A DNA stretch of 64,000 nt from Shewanella woodyi ATCC 51908 (GCF_000019525.1 NC_010506.1:1426001-1490000); one strand, 5' to 3'. Positions 8,835 to 18,194 are shown, counted from the stretch's first letter. The notes: a model not told the origin generated them from the sequence alone. Made by a program: numbers and translations.

Positions 8835-8855
8835 GAACCTAGAACCTAGAACCTA
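8835..8855. repeat. Triple tandem heptamer GAACCTA
   Basis: Three exact head-to-tail copies of GAACCTA, starting 15 bases after the puuC stop. No coding role; a short slippage-type repeat. Confidence 0.8.
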
Positions 8856-8879
8856 CTGTAATTTCAGCTATTAGGTGTA

Positions 8880-8927
8880 CCCATACACAAAAGCCCCGAA
8901 GTTATCTTCGGGGCTTTTGTGTATGGG
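8880..8927 (+). terminator. puuC terminator, 21-bp perfect hairpin
   Basis: A 21-bp perfect inverted repeat around a GTTATC loop. The core GCCCCGAA / TTCGGGGC is followed by TTTTGTGT on the plus strand, and AAAA precedes the core for the minus strand. Unusually long, and able to act in both directions. Confidence 0.85.
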
Positions 8928-8937
8928 GGACTGCCTT

Positions 8938-9203
8938 ATACCAATCAGTATAAGAAGTTGATCTACTCAGAGTGTCTTTTGGCAAACTAATTCAAGGTGA
9001 ATGAATGATAGAATGGTTGTTCCCTTGTGAGTTCATTCAACGCAGAAGTAGGCAGCCAAAAACACTCCTTACAGGCGAGTTTTAGCGGTTCTGATACTGC
9101 GTTAACGAGCTAAACCGTAGAATCACTATGCTCTTCACTCGTTGCCTTGCCTCAGGACCGCTAAACTCTCGCTGAGCGATCAAATCTTTATACTGATTGG
9201 TAT
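8938..9203. mobile_element. MITE-like element with 26-bp terminal inverted repeats
   Basis: The ends ATACCAATCAGTATAA (8938-8953) and its exact complement (9188-9203) form a 16-bp perfect terminal inverted repeat. It extends to 26 bp with three mismatches (8938-8963 and 9178-9203). TTA occurs at both outer edges (8936-8938 and 9203-9205), a possible target-site duplication. The roughly 266-bp interior has no plausible gene. The right end overlaps the stop codon of the symporter gene. No transposase is present, so it would be non-autonomous. Its repeat status elsewhere in the genome cannot be seen from here. Confidence 0.7.
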
Positions 9204-10429
9204 TATTTATGCTCTGGATTGAACTTGTCCATGACAACGGCGCAGACAGCATCACCTGTAATGTTCACTGAAGTACGGATCATATCGAAAACCCTGTCCA
9301 GTGCGAAGAGTAGTGGTAAACCATCAATAGGAATGCCCGCCGCAAGAAGCACGGCTACCACAAGAAACGAGGGGCCTGGTACTCCAGCTTGTCCTATGGC
9401 ACCTAAAGTTGAGGTGAAGATGATAGCGGCATAGGCTGTCATCGTCAGATCCACCTGAAACATCTGGGCGAAGAACATAGCCACTAGCCCGTAATAGATG
9501 GCATTACCTGTCATATTGATGGTGGCACCTAAGGGCAGAACAAAGGCCGATGTTGCTTTAGAGACATTGAGCTCCTTTTCACAAGTATCCATAGTGATAG
9601 GAAGCGTTGCCATGGAGGAGGCGGTAGACATCGCCATCGCCTGAGGCTTTTTCATGGCGGAGATAAACTTAAGCACAGGGACGTCAGATAAAAACTTCAC
9701 CACTAGTGGGAAGAAGATAAAGGCGTAGATAAGGATAGAGGCGACAAAGACCACAAATAGATTGATCACCACTTCAAGGGCTTGGAAGCCAAATGTACCA
9801 ACAGAGTGAGCCATTAAGCCAAAGACGCCGATAGGTGCAATCAACATCACTTTATTGATCATCCAAACGAACGCTTCAACGATGGCGTTAAGTGCTTTGA
9901 CAATCGGCTCTGCACCGTCACCTTTTACCTTGGTCAGTGCGATACCTAAGAAGATACAGAAAACTAAGATCTGCAGGATATTACCTGAGGTCAGTGACTC
10001 GAACACATTGGTTGGGATCATGCCAATGATGGTATCCATCGCACCAGGTAGTGCGCCTTGCTCGGCTGTCACTTGGGTGAATGAATCGCCATGGTTACTA
10101 AAGTCGACGCCTGAGCCCGGTTTAAAGATACTGCCCATAACAAGGGCTAACGTTACCGCGATAGCAGAGGTGGCGATAAAGAAGCCAAAAGTGCCCATGC
10201 CTATTTTGCCTGCCGAAGGGCTATTACCTAAGCTTGCGGCACCTGCAATAATGGATACTGCAACAAGTGGGATCACCAACATCTTGATCAGATTAATAAA
10301 TAGGTCGCCTAAGGGGCCAAATATGGCGGCACTCTCTCCCATATACAGGCCAACTAAGCCACCTATGATCATGGCGATGATGACTTGTAGGCCTATGTTG
10401 CCCATTAATGATTTTGCTCGATTTCCCAC
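9203..10429 (-). CDS. Dicarboxylate/amino acid:cation symporter (DAACS family)
   Basis: A 408-residue inner-membrane symporter of the GltP/DctA family, which takes up glutamate, aspartate or C4-dicarboxylates with H+ or Na+. Visible are several hydrophobic helices, the serine-rich reentrant loop MSTASSMATLPIT (about residues 265-280), the TINMTGNAIYYG motif in helix 7, and GQAGVPGPSF in the second hairpin. I chose GTG at 10429 because GAGG lies 5 bases upstream; upstream codons in frame are Cys-rich and unlike the family. The substrate cannot be fixed by sequence. The stop codon lies within the end of the adjacent MITE-like repeat. Confidence 0.88.
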   Translation of the reverse strand: MGNRAKSLMGNIGLQVIIAMIIGGLVGLYMGESAAIFGPLGDLFINLIKMLVIPLVAVSIIAGAASLGNSPSAGKIGMGTFGFFIATSAIAVTLALVMGSIFKPGSGVDFSNHGDSFTQVTAEQGALPGAMDTIIGMIPTNVFESLTSGNILQILVFCIFLGIALTKVKGDGAEPIVKALNAIVEAFVWMINKVMLIAPIGVFGLMAHSVGTFGFQALEVVINLFVVFVASILIYAFIFFPLVVKFLSDVPVLKFISAMKKPQAMAMSTASSMATLPITMDTCEKELNVSKATSAFVLPLGATINMTGNAIYYGLVAMFFAQMFQVDLTMTAYAAIIFTSTLGAIGQAGVPGPSFLVVAVLLAAGIPIDGLPLLFALDRVFDMIRTSVNITGDAVCAVVMDKFNPEHK

Positions 10430-10605
10430 TTTTACCTCGGTACTGCAATGTTTGCAATTTGATAGTGGCGGTAAATTAGCATAGCGCACCACTTCACTCT
10501 GTGAAATAGCACCTAGTTAGCATGAAAATCGAGATTTATATAGATAAAGTGATATTTAGATGAGAAATGTTTAATTAATAATTAAAATAATGATAAAGCC
10601 ATAAT

Positions 10606-10636
10606 AAAAAGGCCGATATGCTTGTTGATATCGGCC
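10606..10636 (-). terminator. Terminator of the metallo-beta-lactamase-fold gene
   Basis: A 9-bp stem GGCCGATAT / ATATCGGCC with an 8-base loop. On the minus strand it runs into TTTTTATTAT. It lies 105 bases after the minus-strand stop at 10741. The rest of the 10430-10740 gap shows nothing else recognisable. Confidence 0.75.
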
Positions 10637-10740
10637 AATCGTTAATTGTGCTGAAAAATCCTACGGGCTTACTCGCCAAGGTGTTGAGGGGGTTGGCCTA
10701 CTCTTTAACCAATAAACTGTTTTTTTGAGCAGAAGAGCTC

Positions 10741-11808
10741 CTATTGGTAGGAGAGTAAGGTATCGAGAACAAGCTCAGCCTGTTTAGGTACGGATGCTTC
10801 GAAGCCATAATAGTGACCATATTTAGGTCTTAAGGTATTGGTGATATCTTGACTGGCAGCTTCAAACCACTTGGCGCCAAATACCGCGTGGTTGTTATTC
10901 TCCACTGTGGTGAACTCGGCCCAATCAGTCCTGTTCATGGCTCTGTTTGCCGCAAGGTTGAGATCGGTGAGATAGTGCTGCATAAAGTCGAGATCGGCTC
11001 GACTGCCTATATTGCCATGTCCACCAGAAAGGTACTGCCACTTTTGAGCCGAGACTTTAGCTAAATTCTGCCTGTAGTAGGTGAAGTTTTCCGAGCCGCC
11101 AAATCCTAGCCAAGGCAGTTGATCTGGATTGATAAGATCCGGTGTGTGTATCACCCCTTCATCGACAAGCAGCAGTGCGGCAGAGTCGTCAGTGTGTGCA
11201 GCATGTTCAAAGCCGATAAACTTAAGCCGTGTATCTTCAAATTGATAGACACCATCATTGAAATCGACAGTCTTAGTTGGACGAGGAAGTTGGCTATTGA
11301 GTCGCTTCATTTTGTCGGCGGTAGCATCACTGGACAAGATGGTGAGATCCACTTTTTGGCGTTTTGCTTCAGCAACAAAAACCTCAGCATCACCAATATG
11401 GTCTGCGTGATTATGGGAGTAGACCAAGGTGGTGACAGGTTTATCTGTCACCTGTTTTATGGCCGAAAGCAGGGCTCTTCCTGCGCCATAGGCTAGGGGA
11501 TCTAATACCATAACACCCTTGTCACCGACAAAGAAAAGGCTGTTATAGAAGTGATTTTGCACCCAGTAAACCCTATCTGTAATGCGCTGAACGAGAGTCT
11601 CTCCAGCCATGTTTCGTTCAAACAGCTTATCTATTTTCACATCAGCAGAGATATTTACCTGACTGTTTGGCGCTTGATATTTCGCGCCTACGGTTGAGGT
11701 GTAACCGCCATCAGGTTTGAACTTGATATCATGAATGTTATGGGCTGAAGCTCCAGCCGCGAAGAGCTGGGAGGTGATGATTGCAAGTGAGTTTAATGGG
11801 TGTTTCAT
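10741..11808 (-). CDS. Exported metallo-beta-lactamase-fold hydrolase
   Basis: A 355-residue protein with an N-terminal signal sequence (hydrophobic to about residue 22, ending in an ASA motif) and an MBL-fold domain. Zinc ligands are visible as SHNHADHIGD (about residues 130-139, the HxHxDH motif), FEHAAHTDD (about residue 203) and GGHGNIG (about residue 262). It is probably periplasmic. The family includes lactonases, alkylsulfatase-like and quinoprotein-associated hydrolases; the substrate is unknown. A LysR regulator is divergently transcribed 78 bases away and may control it. Beta-lactamase activity should not be assumed. Confidence 0.8.
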   Translation of the reverse strand: MKHPLNSLAIITSQLFAAGASAHNIHDIKFKPDGGYTSTVGAKYQAPNSQVNISADVKIDKLFERNMAGETLVQRITDRVYWVQNHFYNSLFFVGDKGVMVLDPLAYGAGRALLSAIKQVTDKPVTTLVYSHNHADHIGDAEVFVAEAKRQKVDLTILSSDATADKMKRLNSQLPRPTKTVDFNDGVYQFEDTRLKFIGFEHAAHTDDSAALLLVDEGVIHTPDLINPDQLPWLGFGGSENFTYYRQNLAKVSAQKWQYLSGGHGNIGSRADLDFMQHYLTDLNLAANRAMNRTDWAEFTTVENNNHAVFGAKWFEAASQDITNTLRPKYGHYYGFEASVPKQAELVLDTLLSYQ

Positions 11809-11886
11809 ATCTTTACCTTGATTACGTTTTCCCCAGTATGATAAAAACCTAATTAATCCATCAATCTGATAGGTTCGATAGTATAT

Positions 11887-12804
11887 ATGGGTGAAACTGA
11901 TTATTTGGCATTGGATGGCCGCCTATTAAGGCTGTTTTTAACTGTTTTTGATACCGGCTCAGTCTCTGGTGCTGCCGACAAATTAGATCTTAATCAGTCA
12001 ACGGTAAGTAACGGCTTGGATAGATTGAGACGGATTATCGGTGAGCCCCTGTTCGTTCGCTCTGGGCGCGGGATAATTCCGACTCAGGAAGCGAGTAGAC
12101 TCGCGCCTTTAGCCAGAGAGTTACTCGCAAAGTTTGAGCAGTTTGTTGAGGCTCAGGAGTATCGTGCTGAAGATGAGAGCAGACCCTTTGTTATTGCTGC
12201 TAACGATTATGAGCGAGATATATTGCTACCTCAGTTGTTGGTTAAATTAAGGCTGCTTGCGCCTAATGCGCCCCTTAAGGTATTGACGGCTGGAGCCAAA
12301 GAGACGGTATTGGAGCAGCTTAGACAGGGAGAGATAGATCTGGTGCTGTCGCCGAGTATTGAGGCGAATGTGGATGATTTAAAACAGCAGTGGCTATTTT
12401 CAGACTGTGATGCGGTTTTTTACGATCCTGAGGTGATAAAGGGGCCGATCGATTTAGCCCAATATGTGGCGCTGCCCCATGCCAGAGTTGTATTCAACTA
12501 CTCAGGTCGTTCAGAGATAGATGAGGTGCTGACAGGACTTAAACTTGAGCGTGAGATAAAGCTTGAGGTGGCAAACTTCTCAGCACTTTCCTCAATGATG
12601 AGAGGGAGTGAGCTTGTCACTACACTTCCCTCTAGAGTCGGTATTTCGCTGCTGGATAAGATGGCTCAACAAACTCCGCCAATCTCATTGAACGACATCA
12701 ATATCTACCAGTTTTGGCATCAGGCCTACACCCACTCCCCTAGGCACAGGTGGCTAAGAGAGTTAGTCAAAGCGCTTGCCGAAGAGTTACCAATGCTAAA
12801 CTAG
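11887..12804 (+). CDS. LysR-family transcriptional regulator
   Basis: A 305-residue regulator with an N-terminal winged helix-turn-helix (LRLFLTVFDTGSVSGAADKLDLNQSTVSNGLDRLR region, about residues 13-50), then a periplasmic-binding-protein-like effector domain (about residues 95-300). By the usual LysR arrangement it may regulate the divergent MBL-fold gene, from which 78 bp separate it. Its last 9 bases overlap the 3' end of convergent rbsK. Confidence 0.87.
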   Translation: MGETDYLALDGRLLRLFLTVFDTGSVSGAADKLDLNQSTVSNGLDRLRRIIGEPLFVRSGRGIIPTQEASRLAPLARELLAKFEQFVEAQEYRAEDESRPFVIAANDYERDILLPQLLVKLRLLAPNAPLKVLTAGAKETVLEQLRQGEIDLVLSPSIEANVDDLKQQWLFSDCDAVFYDPEVIKGPIDLAQYVALPHARVVFNYSGRSEIDEVLTGLKLEREIKLEVANFSALSSMMRGSELVTTLPSRVGISLLDKMAQQTPPISLNDINIYQFWHQAYTHSPRHRWLRELVKALAEELPMLN

Positions 12805-13704
12805 CTCAGAACGATAGGGGATGCTGCGCTGGGCGCCGGGTTTAGTGACGGCTTTGGCTGCAGCTCTATTGGCAAATTTAACGGCCTCGACTATGGATCC
12901 ACCTTCGCTTAAGGCGATAGTAAGGGCGCCATTAAAGGTATCACCCGCTGCCACCGTATCTACGGCATCAACCGCTGGTGCGGTGATCTGGCCTTTAAAC
13001 TCATCGCAGCTTAAATAAGCCCCCTGTTGCCCTAAGGTGATAATCACAATACTAGGGCCCAGTTGATGCAGCATCTGGGCGGCAAGCTTTGCTGTGGCGA
13101 TATCGCTAACCTCTATACCAGTAATCGCCTGAGCTTCGGTTTCGTTAGGGGTGATGATATCAACAGCTCTGAGTATGTCGTGACTCAGTGTAGCGGCGGG
13201 AGCGGGATTGAGTATGGTGCGAGTACCATGACTTTTCGCCAGGTTAAGGGCATGGGCCACGCTGGCTGTTGGTGTCTCGAGTTGGATCAGCAGCCAGTTA
13301 GCATCGGTTATCAAAGATCTGTGTTTTTCCAACGATTGTGGAGTTAAGCTGGCGTTTGCTCCCAGTGCAACACCGATAGCATTAGCCCCTTTTTCACCGA
13401 GAAATATCATGGCGCTGCCTGTTTGCTCTCCCGCAAGCTTACTTATTCCTTGGGGAGAGATGCCATCTTTTATCCAGCTGGCTGACATCTCATCTGCGAT
13501 GGCATCACAGCCTAAGTGGCAGATAAAATCTATCTGGCTTTGGGCTGTTGCTAATCGGGCACACGCCAATGCTTGATTAGCGCCTTTGCCACCATGCTCA
13601 ATACGATACTGCTGACTGAGTAAGGTTTGGCCGGGACTTGGCAGGTAGTCAAATGACATTACGTGATCCACATTGGCACTGCCGATGATGACGATTCTAC
13701 TCAT
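12796..13704 (-). CDS. rbsK: Ribokinase
   Basis: A 302-residue PfkB-family kinase that phosphorylates ribose to ribose 5-phosphate. Marks are the N-terminal GSANVDHVM, the GGKGANQALACARL signature (about residues 38-51), and the catalytic-base region VDTVAAGDTFNGAL (about residues 245-258). It starts 15 bases after the rihA stop, in the same direction, so the two form an operon in which the ribose freed by nucleoside hydrolysis is phosphorylated. AAGGAAG precedes the ATG. The 3' end overlaps the convergent LysR gene. Confidence 0.9.
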   Translation of the reverse strand: MSRIVIIGSANVDHVMSFDYLPSPGQTLLSQQYRIEHGGKGANQALACARLATAQSQIDFICHLGCDAIADEMSASWIKDGISPQGISKLAGEQTGSAMIFLGEKGANAIGVALGANASLTPQSLEKHRSLITDANWLLIQLETPTASVAHALNLAKSHGTRTILNPAPAATLSHDILRAVDIITPNETEAQAITGIEVSDIATAKLAAQMLHQLGPSIVIITLGQQGAYLSCDEFKGQITAPAVDAVDTVAAGDTFNGALTIALSEGGSIVEAVKFANRAAAKAVTKPGAQRSIPYRSELV

Positions 13705-13719
13705 CTGTTTAGCTTCCTT

Positions 13720-14658
13720 TTAGCGCGAGTAGGTTTCGAGGCTTTGTGCCAAGAGATCAATAAAGCCTGCTCTATCGATATCGAAGAGTACAGTGGCATT
13801 GGCTTGGTTGCCCGTCAGCCCATATCGGTCAACGACTGTCATCCCTTGGGTGTGCTCACCTTTGGTCTCTATACCGACCCAAGCTTGTTGTGCGGTAAAA
13901 AGTTCAGGTTTGAGTAACCAGGCGATAGTGCAGGGATCATGAAGCGGCGCGCCTGTGAAGCCCCATTTAGGATCTCTGTGGTAGAGAATGAAAAAATCCA
14001 GTAGATCGGCGACGCATTGTGCTATTGGATTTTCGATGGCTCGGATCCGAGCGATATCTTCATCCATTACCTGAGCTTGATGGGTGACATCTAGGCCGCA
14101 CATGGTAATAGGGATCCCCGCTTTAAACACCATATCGGCAGCTTCAGGATCAACAAAAATATTAAACTCAGCCGCTGGAGTCCAGTTACCCACACCCGCA
14201 GCGCCGCCCATTAAGACTATCTGCTCTATATTTGAGTGTAGCTCTGGGTGTGTTGCCAATAACAGCGCGATATTTGTCAGTGGCCCGGTAGGCACTAAAG
14301 TGACAGGTGCCTGGCTCTGCTTAATTTTTAGTGCCATTAACTCAACAGCCGTCATCGCTTGTGGAGCAAAGCTAGGATCAGGTAGGACTGGGCCGTCTAG
14401 CCCGGTTTCTCCATGAACGTTATCGGCAATAATAAGCTCACGAGCCAAAGGTTTTACTGCGCCACCGGCAACAGGAATATCACTGCGGCCCAAGAGTGTG
14501 AGAATTCTGAGAGCGTTATTGAGTGTTTTGTCTGGCGTTTGGTTTCCCGCGCTAGTTGTCACGGCAAGTGGTGAAAAAGCGTCGCTGCTTAGGGCAAGAA
14601 TAATGGCGATAGCATCGTCATGGCCGGGGTCACAATCAAGAATAATTGGGCGTGTCAT
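13720..14658 (-). CDS. rihA: Ribonucleoside hydrolase, RihA-type
   Basis: A 312-residue nucleoside hydrolase that cleaves ribonucleosides (pyrimidines preferred in RihA) to base and ribose in the cytoplasm. The calcium/ribose-binding motif is [14 protein letters not shown] (about residues 6-19). Other family segments are [28 protein letters not shown] and [16 protein letters not shown]. It is close to E. coli RihA throughout and the same length. First gene of the rihA-rbsK operon; adenosine deaminase is divergent, which groups nucleoside salvage together. Confidence 0.92.
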   Translation of the reverse strand: MTRPIILDCDPGHDDAIAIILALSSDAFSPLAVTTSAGNQTPDKTLNNALRILTLLGRSDIPVAGGAVKPLARELIIADNVHGETGLDGPVLPDPSFAPQAMTAVELMALKIKQSQAPVTLVPTGPLTNIALLLATHPELHSNIEQIVLMGGAAGVGNWTPAAEFNIFVDPEAADMVFKAGIPITMCGLDVTHQAQVMDEDIARIRAIENPIAQCVADLLDFFILYHRDPKWGFTGAPLHDPCTIAWLLKPELFTAQQAWVGIETKGEHTQGMTVVDRYGLTGNQANATVLFDIDRAGFIDLLAQSLETYSR

Positions 14659-14836
14659 TGTTAGATTCCATTAACAGGTAGGCTGGCAGATTATCATGAA
14701 TGTTTCCCCCTGCGAGTATGCCTAATGAGATAAATGTGAGTTCACGCGTTAATGAGTTCGTAGGTTAAGTTATCGGTCTGTGTACTGATTGCAGAAAGTG
14801 GGCGCAGATGTTAATCTTTGCCTCCACAAAACTTAA

Positions 14837-14905
14837 GCTTCGTATAATCCCAATGATATGGTTTGGGAGTTTCTACCAAGAGCCTTAAATTCTTGATTAT
14901 GAAGT
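14837..14905 (+). promoter_or_regulatory. Adenine riboswitch upstream of add
   Basis: A purine-riboswitch aptamer, read directly from conserved blocks: TATAATCC, ATGGTTTGGGAG, TTTCTACCAAGAGCC and GATTATGAAG. P1 pairs GCTTCGTA with TATGAAGT (one wobble). The specificity base in junction J3/1 is T (14897, in GATTATG), which marks adenine rather than guanine binding. It closely resembles the Vibrio vulnificus add riboswitch. The ATG of add is about 157 bases further on, longer than in Vibrio. The leader holds an AAGGAGT/ACTCCTT hairpin near 14985-15001 and complementary AAGAGGC/GCCTCTT arms, which could be the expression platform. Confidence 0.93.
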
Positions 14906-15061
14906 CTGTAGCTTTATATACCCAAACGACCTGAATATGTTCGTTTAAGAGGCCTTGCGCAGTTTTATCGAAGCGCTTTGGCGAAGGAGTGTTGACTCCT
15001 TTGTATGATTGCGCCTCTTTGGCATTTTCAGACCGGTACTATCCAATAAAGGTAGAGACTT

Positions 15062-16057
15062 ATGAATTATCAAGCATTACCCAAGATCGATCTACATTGC
15101 CACTTAGATGGCAGCGTTCGCCCTCAAACAATTATCGACCTTGCTAATCAGCAAAATGTCACTATCCCAAGTCAGGATATTAATGAGATAAGCTCATTGA
15201 TGATCGCCCCTGAGACTTGCCAAAACCTTGAAGAGTATCTGATGCGTTTCGAGCTACCTCTCTCTGTGATGCAGACCGAGGAGGGGATTGAGCGGATCTC
15301 TTTTGAGTTGTTTGAAGATGCGGCCAAAGAGAATGTGAAATACTTCGAGGTGCGCTTTGGGCCTCAACTTCATCAGTTGCAGGGCCTGAGTTTCGATCAG
15401 ATCATCAGTAGTGCTGTTAAAGGGATGCAGCGAGCAGAAGCCATGTACGACATTAAAGGCAACTATATACTCTCTATTCTGAGAACTATGGATAAGGGCA
15501 ACATCAATGATGTTATCGATGCTGGCGCCGCTTACCTCAACAAGGGTGTTGTCGCTTTCGACCTAGCGGGGGCCGAGCTTCCTGGTTTCTGCCATGAGTT
15601 TATCCCATATGTGAATTATGCGATTGAAAAAGGTTACCGCATTACTATCCATGCTGGCGAACAAGGTGTGGGTCAGAACGTATTTGATGCTGTATCTTTG
15701 CTAGGCGCTGAGCGTGTAGGCCATGGTATCCATATCAAAGGGCATCAAGGTGCCTATGATTTAGTTAAAGAAAAGTCAGTCGCACTGGAGACCTGTCCAA
15801 GCAGTAATATTCAGACTAAAGCGGTCGATGTATTAAGTAATCATCCGATTAAAGCCTTCTACCAAGGTGGCGTGCTTATTACCATCAACACAGACAATCG
15901 CACGGTTTCAAATACCACGATGACCGATGAAGTGCGTAAGGTGATGGAGGAGTTTAATCTAAGTCGTGAAGATTACTTCGCTATTTACAGGGTGAGTGTT
16001 GAGCAATCATTTGCATCAGATGAGGTTAAGCAAGAACTGCTTAAGTTAGCTGAGTAA
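15062..16057 (+). CDS. add: Adenosine deaminase
   Basis: A 331-residue metal-dependent hydrolase converting adenosine to inosine. Zinc ligands are HCHLDGS near the N-terminus (about residues 12-18), HAGEQG (about residues 197-202) and the Asp of TINTDNR (about residue 279). Catalytic and structural motifs ERVGHGIHI and [10 protein letters not shown] are present. Length is standard. Expression is probably switched on by adenine through the upstream riboswitch, as in Vibrio. A strong terminator follows. Confidence 0.95.
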   Translation: MNYQALPKIDLHCHLDGSVRPQTIIDLANQQNVTIPSQDINEISSLMIAPETCQNLEEYLMRFELPLSVMQTEEGIERISFELFEDAAKENVKYFEVRFGPQLHQLQGLSFDQIISSAVKGMQRAEAMYDIKGNYILSILRTMDKGNINDVIDAGAAYLNKGVVAFDLAGAELPGFCHEFIPYVNYAIEKGYRITIHAGEQGVGQNVFDAVSLLGAERVGHGIHIKGHQGAYDLVKEKSVALETCPSSNIQTKAVDVLSNHPIKAFYQGGVLITINTDNRTVSNTTMTDEVRKVMEEFNLSREDYFAIYRVSVEQSFASDEVKQELLKLAE

Positions 16058-16179
16058 TCTTACTTTAATACAGAAGCTATATTTTCCAATCGCATCTATC
16101 CTAATTGAGATATGATTGGTCTAGTGTTTAAGAATAACGCTACAAACTAGTAGTTTAAGAGAGTTTATTGAATAGACGT

Positions 16180-16206
16180 AAGGCGGCCGCAAAGGCCGCC
16201 TTTTTT
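16180..16206 (+). terminator. add terminator
   Basis: AAGGCGGCC / GGCCGCCTT stem with a 5-base loop, then a run of T on the plus strand. Confidence 0.9.
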
Positions 16207-16226
16207 ATGTGCATTCGTCAAAGGAT

Positions 16227-16250
16227 AAAAAAGCCGGTTGTGAAACCGGC
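16227..16250 (-). terminator. Nitroreductase gene terminator
   Basis: GCCGGTT / AACCGGC stem with a 4-base loop; on the minus strand it is followed by six T. It lies 27 bases beyond the stop of the minus-strand nitroreductase gene. Confidence 0.85.
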
Positions 16251-16276
16251 GATAAACTAAGGGAGCTAACGCTCTT

Positions 16277-16879
16277 TTAAAAATAGTTTTCAGCGAGCAC
16301 TTCGTTTAATGGTAATTGTCCACCGCGAGGGTGAGCTGACTTCTCTGCTGTTCCTATGGCAATCATCATGGCAATCACATAGCCTTGTGGCAGGCGAATG
16401 AGTCGAGCTAACTCCTCTCTGTCAAATCCCACCATAGGGCAGGTATCGTAGCCTAGCTCTTTGGCAGCCAACATCATAGTCTGCGCAGCGATGCCACAAG
16501 AGCGCATCGCTTCATCTCGCTGTATCTGCTCTTTGCCGTTGTAAAAGGCATCCATCATGGGCAGCAGCATATCTTGGGTTTCCTGAGGGCTGTTGATGAC
16601 ATAGCGCTCTGGCCTATCATTCCACGCGTTAATGTCAGCACATAAAATGACTAACTCGGACGCATCGGCTACTTGAGCTTGTCCCCATGCTGCACTTTTT
16701 ACTTTATTTCGTTGTTCCTTATCTGTAACGCGAACAAAACGCCAGTGCTGGATATTGTAGGATGTTGGTGACAAGATCACCGCGGACATAATTTTATCAA
16801 AATCCTCTGCAGGCATCTCGGCATCAGCATGATAGTGTTTTACGGCTCTGCGCTGTTTAATTGCTTGAAAAACTTCCAT
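16277..16879 (-). CDS. Nitroreductase-family flavoprotein
   Basis: A 200-residue FMN-dependent NAD(P)H oxidoreductase of the nitroreductase family. The N-terminal FMN-phosphate region IKQRRAVKHYH (about residues 7-17), the SPTSYNIQHWRFV segment (about residues 37-49) and the C-terminal GYDTCPMVGFD and RGGQLPLNEV regions are seen. The natural substrate is usually a quinone or nitro/ene compound and is not predictable here. AAGGAG precedes the ATG. Divergent from a LysR regulator 164 bp away that may control it. Confidence 0.85.
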   Translation of the reverse strand: MEVFQAIKQRRAVKHYHADAEMPAEDFDKIMSAVILSPTSYNIQHWRFVRVTDKEQRNKVKSAAWGQAQVADASELVILCADINAWNDRPERYVINSPQETQDMLLPMMDAFYNGKEQIQRDEAMRSCGIAAQTMMLAAKELGYDTCPMVGFDREELARLIRLPQGYVIAMMIAIGTAEKSAHPRGGQLPLNEVLAENYF

Positions 16880-17043
16880 GGTTTTCTCCTTAATAAGTGA
16901 ACACTTAACTCACTGCTTTTGGCTTGGATTCAATCTAATAAATCAAGTGGTTATTCATGCTTTACTTTATAAGGTTTTAGGTTGACTGATTAGCGGGTAT
17001 GTCGGAAACTCATCGTTGACTTTAAGTTGACAATGGTAAAAGT

Positions 17044-17955
17044 ATGGACACTTTTTCGGCAATACCTGTGTTTGTCGCTGTGATAGAGAGCGGCAGTTTT
17101 TCTCAAGCAGCGTCACGCTTAGGGATCAGTAAGTCGGCGGTCAGTAAAAGAGTTCGCCAGCTTGAGGATAAACTTGGGGTTCAATTGCTACACCGAACAA
17201 CTCGCCAGCTCAGTTTGACTGAGGCGGGAGAGCGCTATTTTGAGTACGCACTGAAATCCTATATTGCTGCTGCAGAAGGTGTTGATTCGGTGACTCAACT
17301 GCAGGGAAACCCTAAAGGTGAGCTTAAGGTGAATAGCCCCATGTCATTTGGCCGTTTGCATATTGCGCCACTTGTGGCCGACTTTTTAGCCAAATACCCA
17401 GATATCACCCTGAACATGGTGATGGATGATAGGGTCGTTGATCTGGTTGAGGGGGGATTTGATCTGGCTATTCGTGCTGGAAGTTTGCAGGACTCAACCC
17501 TGATAGCTCGCCGTTTAGCGCCATGTCGCAGTGTGATATGCGCAGCGCCTGAGTACCTTAAAAAGTATGGAACTCCATTAATTCCGACAGACTTGAGCAG
17601 GCATAACTGCATCAATTATGCCTATTTTAGTGGTGGCAGTGAATGGACCTTCCATATGGATACGGGTCCGCTCAAAGTGAAGGTCAGTGGTAACTATCGG
17701 GTGAATAACAGTGAAGCGCTGCAAAAGGCTATCCTATCTGGCTTAGGTATCGCTAAGATCCCCACATTTATCGTCGGCCAAGATATTGCAGAGGGCAAGC
17801 TTGTTCCACTGTTAACCGACTATCAGCTGCCTATGCAGACATTCTATGCTGTGTTTCCAGAGCGGCAACACCTACCCGCCAAAGTTAGGGTTTTTCTTGA
17901 TTTTATTTTGGAAAGATTAGGTGGTGAGCAGCCCTATTGGGATAGAGGTTTTTAA
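17044..17955 (+). CDS. LysR-family transcriptional regulator
   Basis: A 303-residue regulator with an N-terminal winged helix-turn-helix (SFSQAASRLGISKSAVSKRV, residues about 19-38), then the LysR effector-binding domain from about residue 90. It resembles the broad AaeR/DmlR-like group that often sits beside and controls oxidoreductase genes. Here it is divergent from the nitroreductase gene. Confidence 0.87.
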   Translation: MDTFSAIPVFVAVIESGSFSQAASRLGISKSAVSKRVRQLEDKLGVQLLHRTTRQLSLTEAGERYFEYALKSYIAAAEGVDSVTQLQGNPKGELKVNSPMSFGRLHIAPLVADFLAKYPDITLNMVMDDRVVDLVEGGFDLAIRAGSLQDSTLIARRLAPCRSVICAAPEYLKKYGTPLIPTDLSRHNCINYAYFSGGSEWTFHMDTGPLKVKVSGNYRVNNSEALQKAILSGLGIAKIPTFIVGQDIAEGKLVPLLTDYQLPMQTFYAVFPERQHLPAKVRVFLDFILERLGGEQPYWDRGF

Positions 17956-18194
17956 TATCAATCGGTATTTGAATCATATTGTGATCTCAATATAGGAATG
18001 CCATACGGTAAGTGGGTTATTGTATCGGCCGTTAAGGATGATGATTGTCAACCAGCCTCAGAGTCTAAACTGTTCACCTGTTTACTTCATTTTGTGTATC
18101 TCTATTGCCTCAAATAGAGGAGGGGAGCTGCTGAGAGCTGAGTGTAATAAAACCAATAATTAATCGATATTATTATCAGCTAAGGTCATATTCC

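Noticed and set aside
8938..9203. Degraded insertion sequence with a transposase remnant
   Set aside because: No frame in the 266-bp interior resembles a transposase; a non-autonomous repeat fits better.
9855..10484. 209-codon open frame antisense to the symporter gene
   Set aside because: It mirrors the coding strand of a clear DAACS symporter, lacks a family match and has low-complexity Ser/Pro/Ile content typical of antisense frames.
10741..11808. Antibiotic-resistance beta-lactamase
   Set aside because: Only the MBL fold and zinc motifs are shared; the rest of the sequence does not support a class B beta-lactamase.
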